Positions 7,314 to 16,732 of a DNA stretch of 64,000 nucleotides are shown here, piece by piece. Each line of letters opens with the position of its first letter. Positions within the stretch are counted from its first letter, which is position 1. This DNA is from Nocardia exalbida NBRC 100660 (lineage in GTDB: Bacteria; Actinomycetota; Actinomycetes; Mycobacteriales; Mycobacteriaceae). The notes below the pieces were generated by a model, which had not been told where the DNA came from, made no database searches, and saw only the letters and a list, made by a program, of their open reading frames with translations. The stretch lies in contig NZ_BAFZ01000061.1 in assembly GCF_000308575.1 (NCBI RefSeq), positions 1-64,000 of the forward strand, in the 5' to 3' direction. A program made the position numbers and the translations under genes.

Positions 7314-8603
7314 ATGGGGTACAAGCGCGGCTGCGCACGGGTCTCTGCGGCCGGCCGGAACCCAGAATCACAGAGGACCGTTCTGCGCGCGATATATGTC
7401 GCCGTCGCGGCTCTGCTCACGTTGGTGTTATTCGTCCCGCAGGTGCGGCTGTATCGGGAAGAGCAGCCGCGTGCCGATGTCATCGCTCAATTGCGGTTTC
7501 TTCGTGCGGAATTGGGGTCGCGGCTCGGGGAGGAGATGCAGGGCATGTTCCCCGAGGGCTATTTCTTCTCCCACGTCTTGTACGGATTGGCGTGGGCTGA
7601 TATCGCGCGTGGCGACACGTCGTATCGGGACGAGGCGCTTCGGGAGGCACGCTGGGCGCTGGAGCGTCTGGGATCGGCTTCGGCACGGGCGGTTTTCGAT
7701 GCGCGGCTGCGCCCGGCCTACGGGGTCTTCTATGTCGGATGGTCCAGCCGGTTGCGTGGGGACGTGATCGAACTCGCCGGTGCCGGTGCGCCGGAGACGG
7801 CGCAATTCATCGCGGATTGCGAGGGACTCGCGGTCGCTTTCGGTATGGACGGGCCGTTCCTCGCGGCGTATCCGGGTCAGGCTTGGCCGGTCGACAGCGT
7901 GGTGGCCGTGTCCGCGTTGAGGTTGCACGACCGCATCCTCGGACCGCATTTCGAGCCGGTGATCGCCGAATGGCTCACCTCGGCTCGCTCACGCCTGGAC
8001 CCGGCGACCGGTCTACTGCCGCACCAGGCGACTCCCGTGATGGAGGGTGCGCGCGGCTCGTCACAATCGATGATCCAGCGGTTCCTGCCGGAGATAGACC
8101 CCGCGTGGGCCGGACAGCAGTACAGCACATTCCGCCGACTCTTCATCGATACCCCACTCGGCCTGCCAGGAGTGCGGGAGTACCCGCACGGCCGCAGCGG
8201 CGCGGGCGATGTGGATTCCGGGCCACTCGTTCTCGGTATCAGCGCGTCGGCCACCGTGGTCGCCATCGGTGCGGCCCGAGTACACGGCGATCGCTCCCTC
8301 TCCGGTCCACTCACCGGCCTCGGGGAAAGTCTGGGCGTACCGGTCACTTCCGGCAACTCCAAACGCTACGCCTTCGGCGCCCTCCCCATCGGTGACGCCT
8401 TCCTGGCCTGGGCTTTCGCCGTACCGCTCGCCAGCACCGCGACATCGTTCCCGCCGGTGGTCCAATGGTGGTGGCGGGTAGTCTGGCACGCGCTCACGCT
8501 GACGGTCCTCACCCTGCTCTGGTTCCCGATGGTCCGCGGACTCGTTCGGCGCGTGCGCGCGCGTCAGCGCAGCACCTCTGCCATCCGCCAGTCGCGAGGC
8601 TGA
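7314..8603 (+). CDS. Membrane-anchored protein of unknown function, possible linalool dehydratase-like toroid
   Basis: A 429-residue protein with one transmembrane helix at each end (about residues 25-43 and 385-408) and a ~330-residue soluble domain between them. The soluble part looks like an alpha-alpha barrel: repeated amphipathic helices, FSHVLYGLAWAD, AYPGQAWPVDSVVAVSALRLHD, and GAGDVDSGPLVLGIS with its conserved Asp pair. Similar arrangements occur in linalool dehydratase/isomerase-like and glycosidase-like toroids, but I cannot assign an enzyme. Several upstream residues before the first helix are arginine-rich and could be untranslated if a later start is used. It has no operon partner. 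Confidence 0.6.
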   Translation: MGYKRGCARVSAAGRNPESQRTVLRAIYVAVAALLTLVLFVPQVRLYREEQPRADVIAQLRFLRAELGSRLGEEMQGMFPEGYFFSHVLYGLAWADIARGDTSYRDEALREARWALERLGSASARAVFDARLRPAYGVFYVGWSSRLRGDVIELAGAGAPETAQFIADCEGLAVAFGMDGPFLAAYPGQAWPVDSVVAVSALRLHDRILGPHFEPVIAEWLTSARSRLDPATGLLPHQATPVMEGARGSSQSMIQRFLPEIDPAWAGQQYSTFRRLFIDTPLGLPGVREYPHGRSGAGDVDSGPLVLGISASATVVAIGAARVHGDRSLSGPLTGLGESLGVPVTSGNSKRYAFGALPIGDAFLAWAFAVPLASTATSFPPVVQWWWRVVWHALTLTVLTLLWFPMVRGLVRRVRARQRSTSAIRQSRG

Positions 8604-9312
8604 TCCAAGCGGTGATCCGGACACACGAGTAGTCATCCTTCGGAGAGTACGAGTTCGCGTCATGCCGCGGTCCGCTGTTCCCCGGCCCTTCGTGCACCAC
8701 CAGGGCTCGAGGGACTCCGGGCGTCCGGTGGCTGAGATGACTCCACTGTCGGCCGTATCGCCCGTCAGCCCGGCGGGGCCGGACCATCGGATGCGGTCCG
8801 AGTCCTGATGGTCGGTTGCGAGGTCGATGAGGTTCGTGGCGGCGGCTCGGCTGTGGCAGTGACCGCGGGCTCGTGTGCGGTCAACCGGCGGGCACCGATA
8901 GTCGGATCGTGCCGAAATGTCACGGCTCTGACACGGTGTCCGGGCTGGTCGTGGTGCCGGTGGAATGAAATGCGGCGCCGGTGGGCCATCGCGGCGATCG
9001 TCTGGTCGGCCGTGGCGCCGATCCATGGTGTTCGCGATTCCTGGTAGCGAGTGGATTCGAGTTCGCAACAGGTCCCGCGGCTGGTGTTCAAGGAAGCCAC
9101 GCGCTCATAGCGCGAGGGCGCTATCTCCTTGGCGGGCAAATGTAATTGCCGGGGTTCATCCGCCGTGGCTACGCTGGCACGTCGAATGAATATTCAAAAT
9201 CTGGCAAATACACTGCAATGGTGCGTGCATCGCTGATGCGCAGCGTGGCGGTGAGAAGAAATGCCGGTCCCGAGCGGTGGCTCGGAGGAAGCGGTGATCT
9301 ACCGGGACCGGA
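8604..9312. other. Long intergenic stretch with no recognisable gene
   Basis: About 700 bp between the membrane protein and a small secreted protein. Open frames exist on both strands, as expected at this GC content, but none shows a protein-like composition, ribosome site or motif. I see no tRNA, insertion-sequence ends or strong hairpin. It may be decayed coding DNA. Confidence 0.5.
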
Positions 9313-9612
9313 TCAGGCGGCGGGCGGGGGCTGGTTCAGGTCCCGGACGCCGGTGATCGCATCGATGATGTTGACGATCGCGGAGGTGCCGCCGTCGAGT
9401 GCCGAGCTGCCGGAGTCGAGCATGGCGGAACCTGAGGACGAACCCGCGGAACCGGTGGACGAGCCACCGTCGGCCGAACCGGTGGCAGCGGAGCCGGTGG
9501 CAGCGGAACCGGCGGCGCCGGCACCGGCGGCGGAGGCCACCGCGACCGGGCCGAAGAACAGGGCGGCGGCGGAGACGGTGGTGGCGGCGATCAGGGCCTT
9601 GCGAGAGAACAT
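9313..9612 (-). CDS. Small secreted Ser/Gly/Ala-rich protein
   Basis: A 99-residue exported protein. Residues 1-28 are a signal peptide (MFSRKALIAATTVSAAAL then an Ala-rich end with cleavage after VASA). The mature part is low-complexity, with short SAATGSA-type repeats of Ser, Gly, Ala and Thr, then a hydrophobic segment TSAIVNIIDAITGV. AAAGGA precedes the ATG at 9612. An A/T-rich tract at about 9670-9780 upstream probably holds the promoter. A protein of similar size and style is encoded at 53233-53541. Function is unknown; a cell-envelope location is inferred. Confidence 0.65.
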   Translation of the reverse strand: MFSRKALIAATTVSAAALFFGPVAVASAAGAGAAGSAATGSAATGSADGGSSTGSAGSSSGSAMLDSGSSALDGGTSAIVNIIDAITGVRDLNQPPPAA

Positions 9613-10387
9613 GTACGAAGATTCCTTTCACGGTTGGATAACGACGCCATGGGGGCGTGCACCAGCAACGTTAGGAAAAAGAGATCTATAAATCCACTTC
9701 TCTTATTGTGGGGATAATCACCGTTAATAGTTGGCTAACGATACATTGTGCCGAGGTAACACCATTTGATCTTCACTTCGGATACAAATCATGATCGAAT
9801 CGGTCGATATCTTTCATGGTGTCGCGTATCGCCGTGCGGCGGAGCCGATCTCGTAGCGGGGGAGTTTTGATCCCGGCTCGGAGCAACCGGGCTGTCGGCT
9901 ACCCCGCGTGCCCTCCCGGATGTCGGCGTGTACCAACCGCGGCCACTGCTCCTCCACTGCCGCGCGGGTGGGCCTGACGAACATCGCCTGCCGGTCGGCT
10001 TCCGTCGGTGCCGACTCCCGGTGTTGTCTGATCGTGGAGGATCACTGGTGGGCGGGATCCGGACGAGCGACCGGCCGCCGGTCACTGCCTCTGTGCAGTA
10101 CTGGCGCGGTGATCGAATCCGGTGAGGTGACCGAGGTGGTCGCCACTGTGGTCGAACGGGCGTTGCTCGGGGTGACTCGCTGATCGAGCAGGTCCGGCAG
10201 TGCTGCCGGAAACTCCACCCGCCGCGCTCGAAGCCTCACTTGCTGCCGACCGCGCTGAGCGTCGCCTAATGTGCGGAGCCGGTCAGCGCGGTGGGCGGGC
10301 GGGAGCCGTCATTCTCACGCTATCGGCGCGGGTGGGCGCCACGTCCCCCCGGGGGTGCGGTGTCGGCGGCAGGGGGTGTCGGCGCGG
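9613..10387. other. Intergenic stretch with an A/T-rich island
   Basis: Bases 9665-9800 are unusually A/T-rich for this genome and probably contain the promoter of the secreted protein at 9612. The remainder to 10387 has only overlapping, feature-free frames on both strands. I see no RNA gene or mobile-element end. Confidence 0.5.
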
Positions 10388-10990
10388 TCAGGGCAACTTG
10401 ATCACCGACACGTACATTTCGATGATCGGCCGGTAGAGGTCGACGTCGTCGAGTTGGCTCCCGAGGACGACCGAGTCGCTGGTGGCGATGAGCATGTGCG
10501 CGAACGTCAGCGGGGGGATCAGCAGAGTTCCGCCTACCCGGTCGAGGCCCTCGGCGATGAACCTGCCCAGTGACTCGACGGCCTCGGCCCTTTTGGCCGC
10601 TACGCGTTCCCGGGCCTCGGGGTTGCGAAGCAGATACAACGTGAACTCGTAGCCCAGCGCGGCGTGATCGGTCCCGCGGTCGTGACCGAGTTGACGCCAC
10701 CGCTGGGCGATCGCGTCGAGTTCGCGCGCTCCCACTTCCGACACCGAGGAGAGCACTTCGGCGAAAGTGTCGAAATAGCGACGCAAGTACCGGTCGCTCA
10801 GCGCCAAGAACAAGTCTTCCTTCGTGGCGAAGTGCTTGTAGATGGCGCCTTTCGTGTAACCCGCGGTATGCGCGATGTCGTCGAGAGTCGCTGCCGTGAA
10901 GCCTTTCTCGGCGAACACCGCCTCGGCGGCATCCAGAAGGAGCGAACGGGTGCGCTCGAGGCGGCGCTCCAACGTCCATCGCTCGACCAT
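10388..10990 (-). CDS. TetR/AcrR family regulator of the AveC-Mce operon
   Basis: A 200-residue TetR protein. The helix-turn-helix occupies about residues 15-60 (LLDAAEAVFAEKGFTAATLD, then YTKGAIYKHFATKEDLFLAL). The C-terminal ligand domain is all-helical. It is divergent from the AveC-Mce operon starting at 11213, and the 222-bp gap contains a clear 18-bp palindrome, so it very likely represses that operon and perhaps itself. The inducer may be a lipid-like substrate of the importer, but this is inference. Confidence 0.9.
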   Translation of the reverse strand: MVERWTLERRLERTRSLLLDAAEAVFAEKGFTAATLDDIAHTAGYTKGAIYKHFATKEDLFLALSDRYLRRYFDTFAEVLSSVSEVGARELDAIAQRWRQLGHDRGTDHAALGYEFTLYLLRNPEARERVAAKRAEAVESLGRFIAEGLDRVGGTLLIPPLTFAHMLIATSDSVVLGSQLDDVDLYRPIIEMYVSVIKLP

Positions 10991-11034
10991 ACGGGTCAGT
11001 GTAGCGGAGGATCTCAGAAACTACTTGGATGGTG

Positions 11035-11052
11035 AGATACTAAGTGGTATCT
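11035..11052. promoter_or_regulatory. Operator palindrome between the TetR gene and the AveC-Mce operon
   Basis: AGATAC-TAAGTG-GTATCT is an inverted repeat with perfect 6-base arms and a 6-base centre, located 45 bp from the TetR start. A degenerate partner (ACTACTT, about 11020) lies just before it. Size and position fit a TetR binding site covering the divergent promoters. Confidence 0.6.
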
Positions 11053-11212
11053 TGGCTGGACAGGCCCTCGACGGAGGGCACTTGATGACTTCTCCGTAGT
11101 CGAACGATGTCGACCACGGTCCCTGCTACATCGAGCTCATCGCCGATCCGTATCCCCCTGGTCGCACGGATGCGTGAGCGCTGTCCTGCAACTATCCGAA
11201 GGAGACAGTGTC

Positions 11213-12385
11213 ATGAGCGGACTGTCGAACAGGAAGAACGCACCTCCCGTCACCGAGTCGCTCGGCGGAGTGGCCACGCTCGGTACCCAGGTTCGGTCCA
11301 CGGTCGAGCCGGTCCGGATCTGGGCCGTTCTCGGCGGTGCGATCCTTGCGTTCCAGCTGTATGTGTGGATCCGCTGGGCGACCGGGCCCTATTTCGTGCG
11401 GGTGCCCACCGGGCCGAGCGATCCGCCGGTGTGGATGAAGACCGTCCTGATCACGTGGACAGCGGTGGTCTTGGCCGGCTGGCCGATCGGCGTCTACTAC
11501 TTCATCGTCAGGCCATGGCGGCGGGAGCGGCGGATCACGACCGACGGCATGCTACTGGTGGCCTGCGGCCTGCTGTTCTTCCAGGATCCGCTGCTGAATT
11601 ACTTCAACACCTGGAGCACATACAACACCTGGATGTTCAACCGGGGCTCGTGGGTGCAGCACGTTCCGGGCTGGCGGTCGTATGGGGAACCGGGCGAGAT
11701 GATGGCGGAACCGCTGCTGATGAATGCGGCGGGTTACTCGTACGGAGTTCTGCTGTGCACGATACTCGGATGCTGGATCATGCGCCGGGCCAAGGCGAAA
11801 TGGCCGAATATCGGCAACCTCGGATTGATCGGCGTTCTGATCGTGTGGACGTTCTTCTTCGATTTCGTCATCGAGGGCATGTTCCTGATGCCGATGGGTC
11901 TTTTCACCTATCCCGGTGCGATCCAATCGTTGTCGATCAATGCCGGTACCTACTACCAATGGCCGATCTATGAAGGGCTCATGTGGGGAGGTGTCCAGGC
12001 CGGTCTGTGCGCACTACGCTACTTCACCGACGACCGTGGCCGGACATTCGTCGAGCGGGGACTGGAACATGTCCGAGGTGGGTTCGCGCGGCAGCAACTC
12101 ACCCGTTTCCTGGCGATCTTCGCCGCGTGCAGCGTGTTCTTCTTCGTGTGCTACAACCTTCCCGCTCAGTGGTTCGGCATGAATGCCGACCCCTGGCCCG
12201 AGGACATCCAGAAGCGCTCGTACTTCGACATGGGCATCTGCGGTGAAGGAACCGGGCGGCTGTGTCCTGATCCTGTTCTGCCGATCCCCGGCAAGAACAC
12301 CGGCTACATCGATCCCGAAGGCCGGCTCGTTCTCCCCGACGGGGAAGAACTTCCGCAAGTCGTTCCCTTCGAGCGAGGAAATTGA
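11213..12385 (+). CDS. AveC-like (spirocyclase family) polytopic membrane protein
   Basis: A 390-residue membrane protein with about seven hydrophobic helices (roughly 35-56, 75-98, 112-127, 165-180, 202-230, 248-270 and 298-316) and a soluble C-terminal tail. Conserved-looking loops include FFQDPLLNYFNTWSTYNTWM and YYQWPIYEGLMWGG. It resembles AveC family proteins, named for the avermectin spirocyclase but widespread in mycolata, where their role is mostly unknown. The ATG at 11213 has GAAGGAGA upstream and is preferred to an earlier in-frame start. It is the first gene of the operon leading into the Mce genes, one base ahead of the MoxR/CbbQ gene. It may modify or handle the imported lipid, but that is a guess. 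Confidence 0.75.
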   Translation: MSGLSNRKNAPPVTESLGGVATLGTQVRSTVEPVRIWAVLGGAILAFQLYVWIRWATGPYFVRVPTGPSDPPVWMKTVLITWTAVVLAGWPIGVYYFIVRPWRRERRITTDGMLLVACGLLFFQDPLLNYFNTWSTYNTWMFNRGSWVQHVPGWRSYGEPGEMMAEPLLMNAAGYSYGVLLCTILGCWIMRRAKAKWPNIGNLGLIGVLIVWTFFFDFVIEGMFLMPMGLFTYPGAIQSLSINAGTYYQWPIYEGLMWGGVQAGLCALRYFTDDRGRTFVERGLEHVRGGFARQQLTRFLAIFAACSVFFFVCYNLPAQWFGMNADPWPEDIQKRSYFDMGICGEGTGRLCPDPVLPIPGKNTGYIDPEGRLVLPDGEELPQVVPFERGN

Positions 12386-12386
12386 T

Positions 12387-13205
12387 ATGTCGATCAGTCG
12401 AAACACCGCCGTACTCCAGGATCTGGAGGCGCCGTTCTACCGGGCGGTCGGCGACGAGGTAGAGGTCTTCCACGCCGCAGCCCGCCGCGGTTCGCCGGTG
12501 TTGTTGAAAGGCCCCACGGGATGCGGGAAGACACGCTTCGTGGAGGCCATGGCACACGAGCTCGGTCGCGAACTGATCACCGCCGCCGGGCACGAGGACA
12601 TGACCTCGGCGGACCTGGTGGGCCGGTTCCTGCTCCAGGGCGGTGAAACGGTGTGGGTGGACGGGCCGCTGACCCGGGCCGTGCGCGAGGGCGCCATCTG
12701 CTACCTGGACGAAGTGGTGGAGGCCCGCCAGGACACCACCGTGGTCATCCACCCCCTCGCCGACCACCGGCGCGAACTACCGATCGATCGCCTCGGCAAG
12801 ACATTGCGAGCAGCCCCGGGCTTTCAGCTGGTGATCTCCTACAATCCCGGCTATCAGAGCGTTTTGAAGAGCCTCAAGGAGTCGACCCGCCAGCGTTTCG
12901 TCGCCATCGAACTCGACTTCCCACCCGTCGATATCGAGACCGAAGTGGTCGCCTACGAAGCAGGAATCGGATCCGACGTCGCGCGTTCCTTGGTCTCACT
13001 CGGTCACGCGATTCGCCACCTGGACGGGGCACCGCTGCGCGAAGTCGCTTCCACCCGGCTGTTGATCCTGGCAGGTGGTCTCGTAGCCGAGGGGCTGAGC
13101 CTGCGCAGCGCCGTCCAGTCGGCCGTCGTCCAGGCCCTCTCCGACGATCCCGACGTCGTGCGTGCCCTCGGTGAACTCGCCGACGCCGTCCTGCCACGGA
13201 CATGA
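12387..13205 (+). CDS. MoxR/CbbQ/NorQ-type AAA+ ATPase
   Basis: A 272-residue AAA+ protein with Walker A GPTGCGKT at 42-49, Walker B ICYLDE at 104-109, and a sensor-like SYNPGYQ near 152. Such ATPases work with a VWA-domain partner to insert cofactors into, or remodel, a metalloenzyme (CbbQ-CbbO, NorQ-NorD). The start ATG at 12387 has GAGGAA upstream. The stop overlaps the next start by four bases, and that next gene is exactly the VWA partner. The client is not obvious: no Rubisco or nitric oxide reductase is nearby, only AveC and the Mce importer. Confidence 0.88.
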   Translation: MSISRNTAVLQDLEAPFYRAVGDEVEVFHAAARRGSPVLLKGPTGCGKTRFVEAMAHELGRELITAAGHEDMTSADLVGRFLLQGGETVWVDGPLTRAVREGAICYLDEVVEARQDTTVVIHPLADHRRELPIDRLGKTLRAAPGFQLVISYNPGYQSVLKSLKESTRQRFVAIELDFPPVDIETEVVAYEAGIGSDVARSLVSLGHAIRHLDGAPLREVASTRLLILAGGLVAEGLSLRSAVQSAVVQALSDDPDVVRALGELADAVLPRT

Positions 13206-14893
13206 ACGCCTCGAATCCGGCGAACCTCGACCGCTTCCGGCTCCTCGCGACATTCGTCGCCGGTCGGTCTGTCGATGTGGCGGAAGCACCCGCGGGCCGA
13301 GCCGCTCACACCGACGGTCGGACCGTCTTCGTCTCGGCAGATCGGTCCACCGCGGAACAGCGCCGCGAGATGCTGGTCCAGACCGCCCTGCTCGGCGCGG
13401 GGAGCCTGGATCGGCATCTGGTCAGGACGCTGCGGGCACGCCCCACGGTAGCGCGCCGCTACCTGGCGCTGGAAGGTTGCCGAGTGCTCGCCGAACTCGG
13501 CGACAAGGTCCCTCTCGCAACAACACTCGGTCCCTATGAGCCACCCGGCACCGCGACCGCCGAGGAGTCGCTCGAAGTGGCCGTGGGCCGTGTGCCGGTT
13601 GCCGATCCACCCGAGTGGTTCGGTGTCATCAAACCTTCCCCGTTGCTGGCACCGACAGCCGGCCCGGGTGCACGGGCCACCGACAAGGAGCTGCGGTTGG
13701 ATTTCGATCCCATCGACTTGCCCGAGGCCGACGACGATGACAGCGACAACGAGCAGGCCGCTGGAAGCAGAATTCTCAGATTGTTCGAGAATCCTCTGTT
13801 CGACTCGCGGGCTCTGTCGGATCGGTTACGCAAGCTGTTCGGCAACTCCCGTTCCGCGGGAGACGGAGCGGCAGGCGCGGAGATGCAAGTTCGCGCCGTC
13901 CGGCGGGTGCAGAAGGTGGGAGCAAATGCCCGGCCTCTGCCCACGCGTATCGGTTTCACCGTAGACGGCAAGCCCGGCGCCGCGCTCGGAGTAGGCGGCG
14001 CCCTTCATCCGGAGTGGGACGTACACTCCCAGCGATATCGACCCGAGTGGTGCCGGGTCATCGACTTCCCGTTGACAGTCGCCGCCGACATCTCCGCCGC
14101 CGGTGTCCCGCACGACGACGTGCTCCGGCGACGCCTGTCTCGCATCGGCCTCGGCTCGAAGGTGCTGCGCAGCCGCCCCGACGGTGACGAGCTCGATATC
14201 GAGGCGCTCATCGATCTCGTGGTCGATCTGCGTTCGGGATACTCGCCCGCGGAGAACATCTACCTGGAACGCCGCAAACTCGAGCGCGATCTCGGCGTCC
14301 TCATCCTGCTCGATGCCTCCGGATCGGCCACCGACACCGATCCGGCGGGCCTGACCGTCCACGACCATCAGCGACGGGCGGCCGCCACCCTGGCCCTCAC
14401 GCTCGAAGAGCTCGGCGACCGCGTCGCTGTCTACGCATTTCGCTCGCAGGGCCGACACGCTGTCCACCTACCTGCGATCAAGACATTCGACCAGCGGTTC
14501 GGCGCGGTCGGACGAGCCCGGCTCAACCAACTCCAACCCTCGAACTACACACGTCTGGGCGCCGGCATCCGCGGGGCAGGCGAAATTCTCAAAAACGAAG
14601 CAGGTACGCCGAACCGGCTGCTGGTCGTCCTTTCGGACGGCTTTCCCTACGACGATGGCTACGAAGGCCGCTACGCGGAAGCCGACGCCCGCAAGGCCCT
14701 GGAAGAACTGCGCGCCGACGGCGTCGCCTGCCTGTGCCTGTCCATCGGCGCAGCCACCACCACCGACGCCCTCGAACGTGTCTTCGGCTCCACCGGTCAC
14801 GCCGGCGCGACCACGCTGAGCGAACTCAGTCCGCGAATGGATGAATTGTTCCTGTCGTCCCTTCGAGAACTCGCCGCACCCAAATCGCGCTGA
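13202..14893 (+). CDS. VWA-domain protein, NorD/CbbO-like partner of the MoxR-type ATPase
   Basis: A 563-residue soluble protein. Residues 1-360 are a family-specific region with an acidic patch (EADDDDSDNEQ near 175-185). The C-terminal ~200 residues form a von Willebrand A domain with an intact metal-ion-dependent adhesion site: DASGS at 371-375, Thr450 in SNYTRLG, and Asp479 in LSDGFPYD. NorD and CbbO have the same architecture and activate their enzymes with the paired ATPase. It overlaps the ATPase gene by ATGA, showing translational coupling. The real client is unknown; AveC or an Mce component are the local candidates. Confidence 0.85.
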   Translation: MNASNPANLDRFRLLATFVAGRSVDVAEAPAGRAAHTDGRTVFVSADRSTAEQRREMLVQTALLGAGSLDRHLVRTLRARPTVARRYLALEGCRVLAELGDKVPLATTLGPYEPPGTATAEESLEVAVGRVPVADPPEWFGVIKPSPLLAPTAGPGARATDKELRLDFDPIDLPEADDDDSDNEQAAGSRILRLFENPLFDSRALSDRLRKLFGNSRSAGDGAAGAEMQVRAVRRVQKVGANARPLPTRIGFTVDGKPGAALGVGGALHPEWDVHSQRYRPEWCRVIDFPLTVAADISAAGVPHDDVLRRRLSRIGLGSKVLRSRPDGDELDIEALIDLVVDLRSGYSPAENIYLERRKLERDLGVLILLDASGSATDTDPAGLTVHDHQRRAAATLALTLEELGDRVAVYAFRSQGRHAVHLPAIKTFDQRFGAVGRARLNQLQPSNYTRLGAGIRGAGEILKNEAGTPNRLLVVLSDGFPYDDGYEGRYAEADARKALEELRADGVACLCLSIGAATTTDALERVFGSTGHAGATTLSELSPRMDELFLSSLRELAAPKSR

Positions 14894-15007
14894 CGACAAA
14901 GCGCGTCCGACCCGAAGGCCGACCGCCGTCTGGCGCGCATCGACAGGGGCGATCCGTGGCGGCCCCTAGCGACTCCGATCACGTCGACACCAAAAGGGAG
15001 GCTCATA

Positions 15008-15874
15008 GTGACACTCGATGAGGCCCCGAATATCCCTCCAGCCGCGCCCACCGCGGTCGCCGAGATCAAGAACTGGTCGAAGGAGTACGCACGGCGGCAC
15101 CCGATCGCGGCGCTGCAGACCGTCGGACGGCAGGTCGCACTCGGTCGGCACGCCTTTCGCCATCTCCTCACCGACGTCGCCGGACGTCGCTTCCCTTTCG
15201 GCGAATTCGTCGCGCAAGCAGCGTTCATGGTCAAGACCTCACTGCTTCCGACGGTAGCGGTCGCCCTGCCCATCAGCGCGACGCTCTCCATCCAGTTCGG
15301 CCTGCTGGCCGGGCAGGTCGGCGCCACCGCGCTGGCCGGGGCGGCGAGCGGTTTGGCCGTGATCCGTCAGTCGGCTCCGCTGGTCACCGCCATCCTGCTC
15401 GCGGCAGCGGTGGGTTCGGCGCTGTGCGCGGATCTCGGTTCACGCAAGATCCGCGACGAGATCGATGCGATGGAGGTCATGGGCATCTCGGTGCTGCGCC
15501 GGCTCGTCGTGCCGCGACTGGCGGCGGGAATCGTCGTCGCCATGGCCCTTACCGGTGTCAGCTGTTTCGTCGGATTCCTCGCAGGCTACCTGTTCAACGT
15601 CTATGTCCAGGACGGGACACCGGGCAGCTACCTGGCGACGTTCTCCTCCTTCGCGACCGCGGGTGATCTGTACCTGGCCATGGTCAAGGCCGCGGTGTTC
15701 GGGGTGATCGTCGTGGTCATCGCATGCGAGAAGGGCTTGAACACCCGGGGCGGTCCAGGAGGTGTCGCGAACTCGGTCAACGCCGCTGTCGTGGCCTCCG
15801 TCGTCGTGCTCATGGTGATCAATCTCGGCTTCACCCAGATCTACACCATGCTCTTCCCGAGGACGACACTCTGA
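15008..15874 (+). CDS. yrbEA: YrbE/MlaE family permease A of the Mce importer
   Basis: A 288-residue ABC-type permease of the MlaE family, the membrane channel of actinobacterial Mce systems. Five or so hydrophobic segments are visible, with the typical core LLAGQVGATALAGAASG and the EIDAMEVMGI motif that contacts the ATPase (EQ-loop-like), then LVVPRLAAG. Translation starts at GTG 15008 behind GGGAGG. The stop overlaps the next permease start by one base (TGATG). The matching ATPase (MceG/MkL) is not encoded here and must lie elsewhere. Confidence 0.92.
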   Translation: MTLDEAPNIPPAAPTAVAEIKNWSKEYARRHPIAALQTVGRQVALGRHAFRHLLTDVAGRRFPFGEFVAQAAFMVKTSLLPTVAVALPISATLSIQFGLLAGQVGATALAGAASGLAVIRQSAPLVTAILLAAAVGSALCADLGSRKIRDEIDAMEVMGISVLRRLVVPRLAAGIVVAMALTGVSCFVGFLAGYLFNVYVQDGTPGSYLATFSSFATAGDLYLAMVKAAVFGVIVVVIACEKGLNTRGGPGGVANSVNAAVVASVVVLMVINLGFTQIYTMLFPRTTL

Positions 15875-16728
15875 TGGCCACCACCTATCTCCCACCCGGA
15901 GTTCGGACGGTGATCGCGCTGGCGCGACCACCGTGGTACGGGATCATCCGGCTCGGGCACATGTTCACCTTCTTCGTGCGCGCCGTGATCTCGATCCCGC
16001 TGGCCCTGCGGCACTACAGCCGGGAATCGATGCGAATCCTGTCCGACGTCACCTGGGGGAACGGCTCGCTCATCGTCGGCGGCGGGACCGCCGGGGTGAT
16101 GATCATCCTGGGCGTCGCCGCCGGCGGCATCGTCGGTATCGAGGGATTCAACGCGCTGAAACTGCTGGGCATGCAGGCCGCCACCGGGATGATCGCGGCG
16201 ACCGCCGCGACCCGTGAGCTGGCTCCGATCATGGCCTCCATCGCGTTCGCCGCGCAGGCGGGCTGCCGGTTCACCGCACAGCTGGGCGCGATGCGGATCT
16301 CCGAGGAGATCGATGCTCTGGATTCCATCGCGATCCGCCCGGTTCCGTTCCTCGTCTCGACGCGGCTGGTCGCATCCGTCGTGGCGATGATCCCGCTGTT
16401 CCTGGCCGGATCGGCCGCCGACTACCTCGCTGTGGAGCTGTTCGTCGGGCTCCTCGGCGGCCAATCGTTCGGCACCTACGAACACTATTTCGACCTCGTG
16501 CTCAGCGGCACCGACGTGGCCTACTCGCTGCTGAAAGCGATCGTGTTCGTCATCGTCACCACCACGATCCAGTGCTATTACGGCTACTACGCGCGCGGCG
16601 GCCCGCAGGGGGTCGGCGTCGCGGCCGGGCGGGCGATGCGCGCGAGCATCACCGTGATGGTCTCGGTGAATCTCCTGATGACGCTGGCGCTGTGGGGTTT
16701 CGACGCCGGTTCGAGAATCAGCGGGTAG
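15874..16728 (+). CDS. yrbEB: YrbE/MlaE family permease B of the Mce importer
   Basis: A 284-residue paralogue of the preceding permease, with FAAQAGCRFTAQLGAMRISEEIDALDSI as the conserved ATPase-coupling region near residues 125-155 and hydrophobic helices before and after. The start at 15874 overlaps the stop of yrbEA by one base. A longer frame upstream exists but would run inside yrbEA, so it is rejected. It pairs with YrbEA to form the inner-membrane permease through which the Mce-delivered lipid passes. mceA follows four bases later. Confidence 0.92.
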   Translation: MATTYLPPGVRTVIALARPPWYGIIRLGHMFTFFVRAVISIPLALRHYSRESMRILSDVTWGNGSLIVGGGTAGVMIILGVAAGGIVGIEGFNALKLLGMQAATGMIAATAATRELAPIMASIAFAAQAGCRFTAQLGAMRISEEIDALDSIAIRPVPFLVSTRLVASVVAMIPLFLAGSAADYLAVELFVGLLGGQSFGTYEHYFDLVLSGTDVAYSLLKAIVFVIVTTTIQCYYGYYARGGPQGVGVAAGRAMRASITVMVSVNLLMTLALWGFDAGSRISG

Positions 16729-16732
16729 CGCG

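Noticed and set aside
8061..9068. A 335-codon minus-strand frame overlapping the toroid-like gene
   Set aside because: Composition is Arg/Pro-rich, as expected for an antisense frame, and it overlaps a better-supported gene.
9908..10183. A 91-codon plus-strand frame in the 9.6-10.4 kb gap
   Set aside because: No ribosome site, motif or protein-like hydrophobic pattern.
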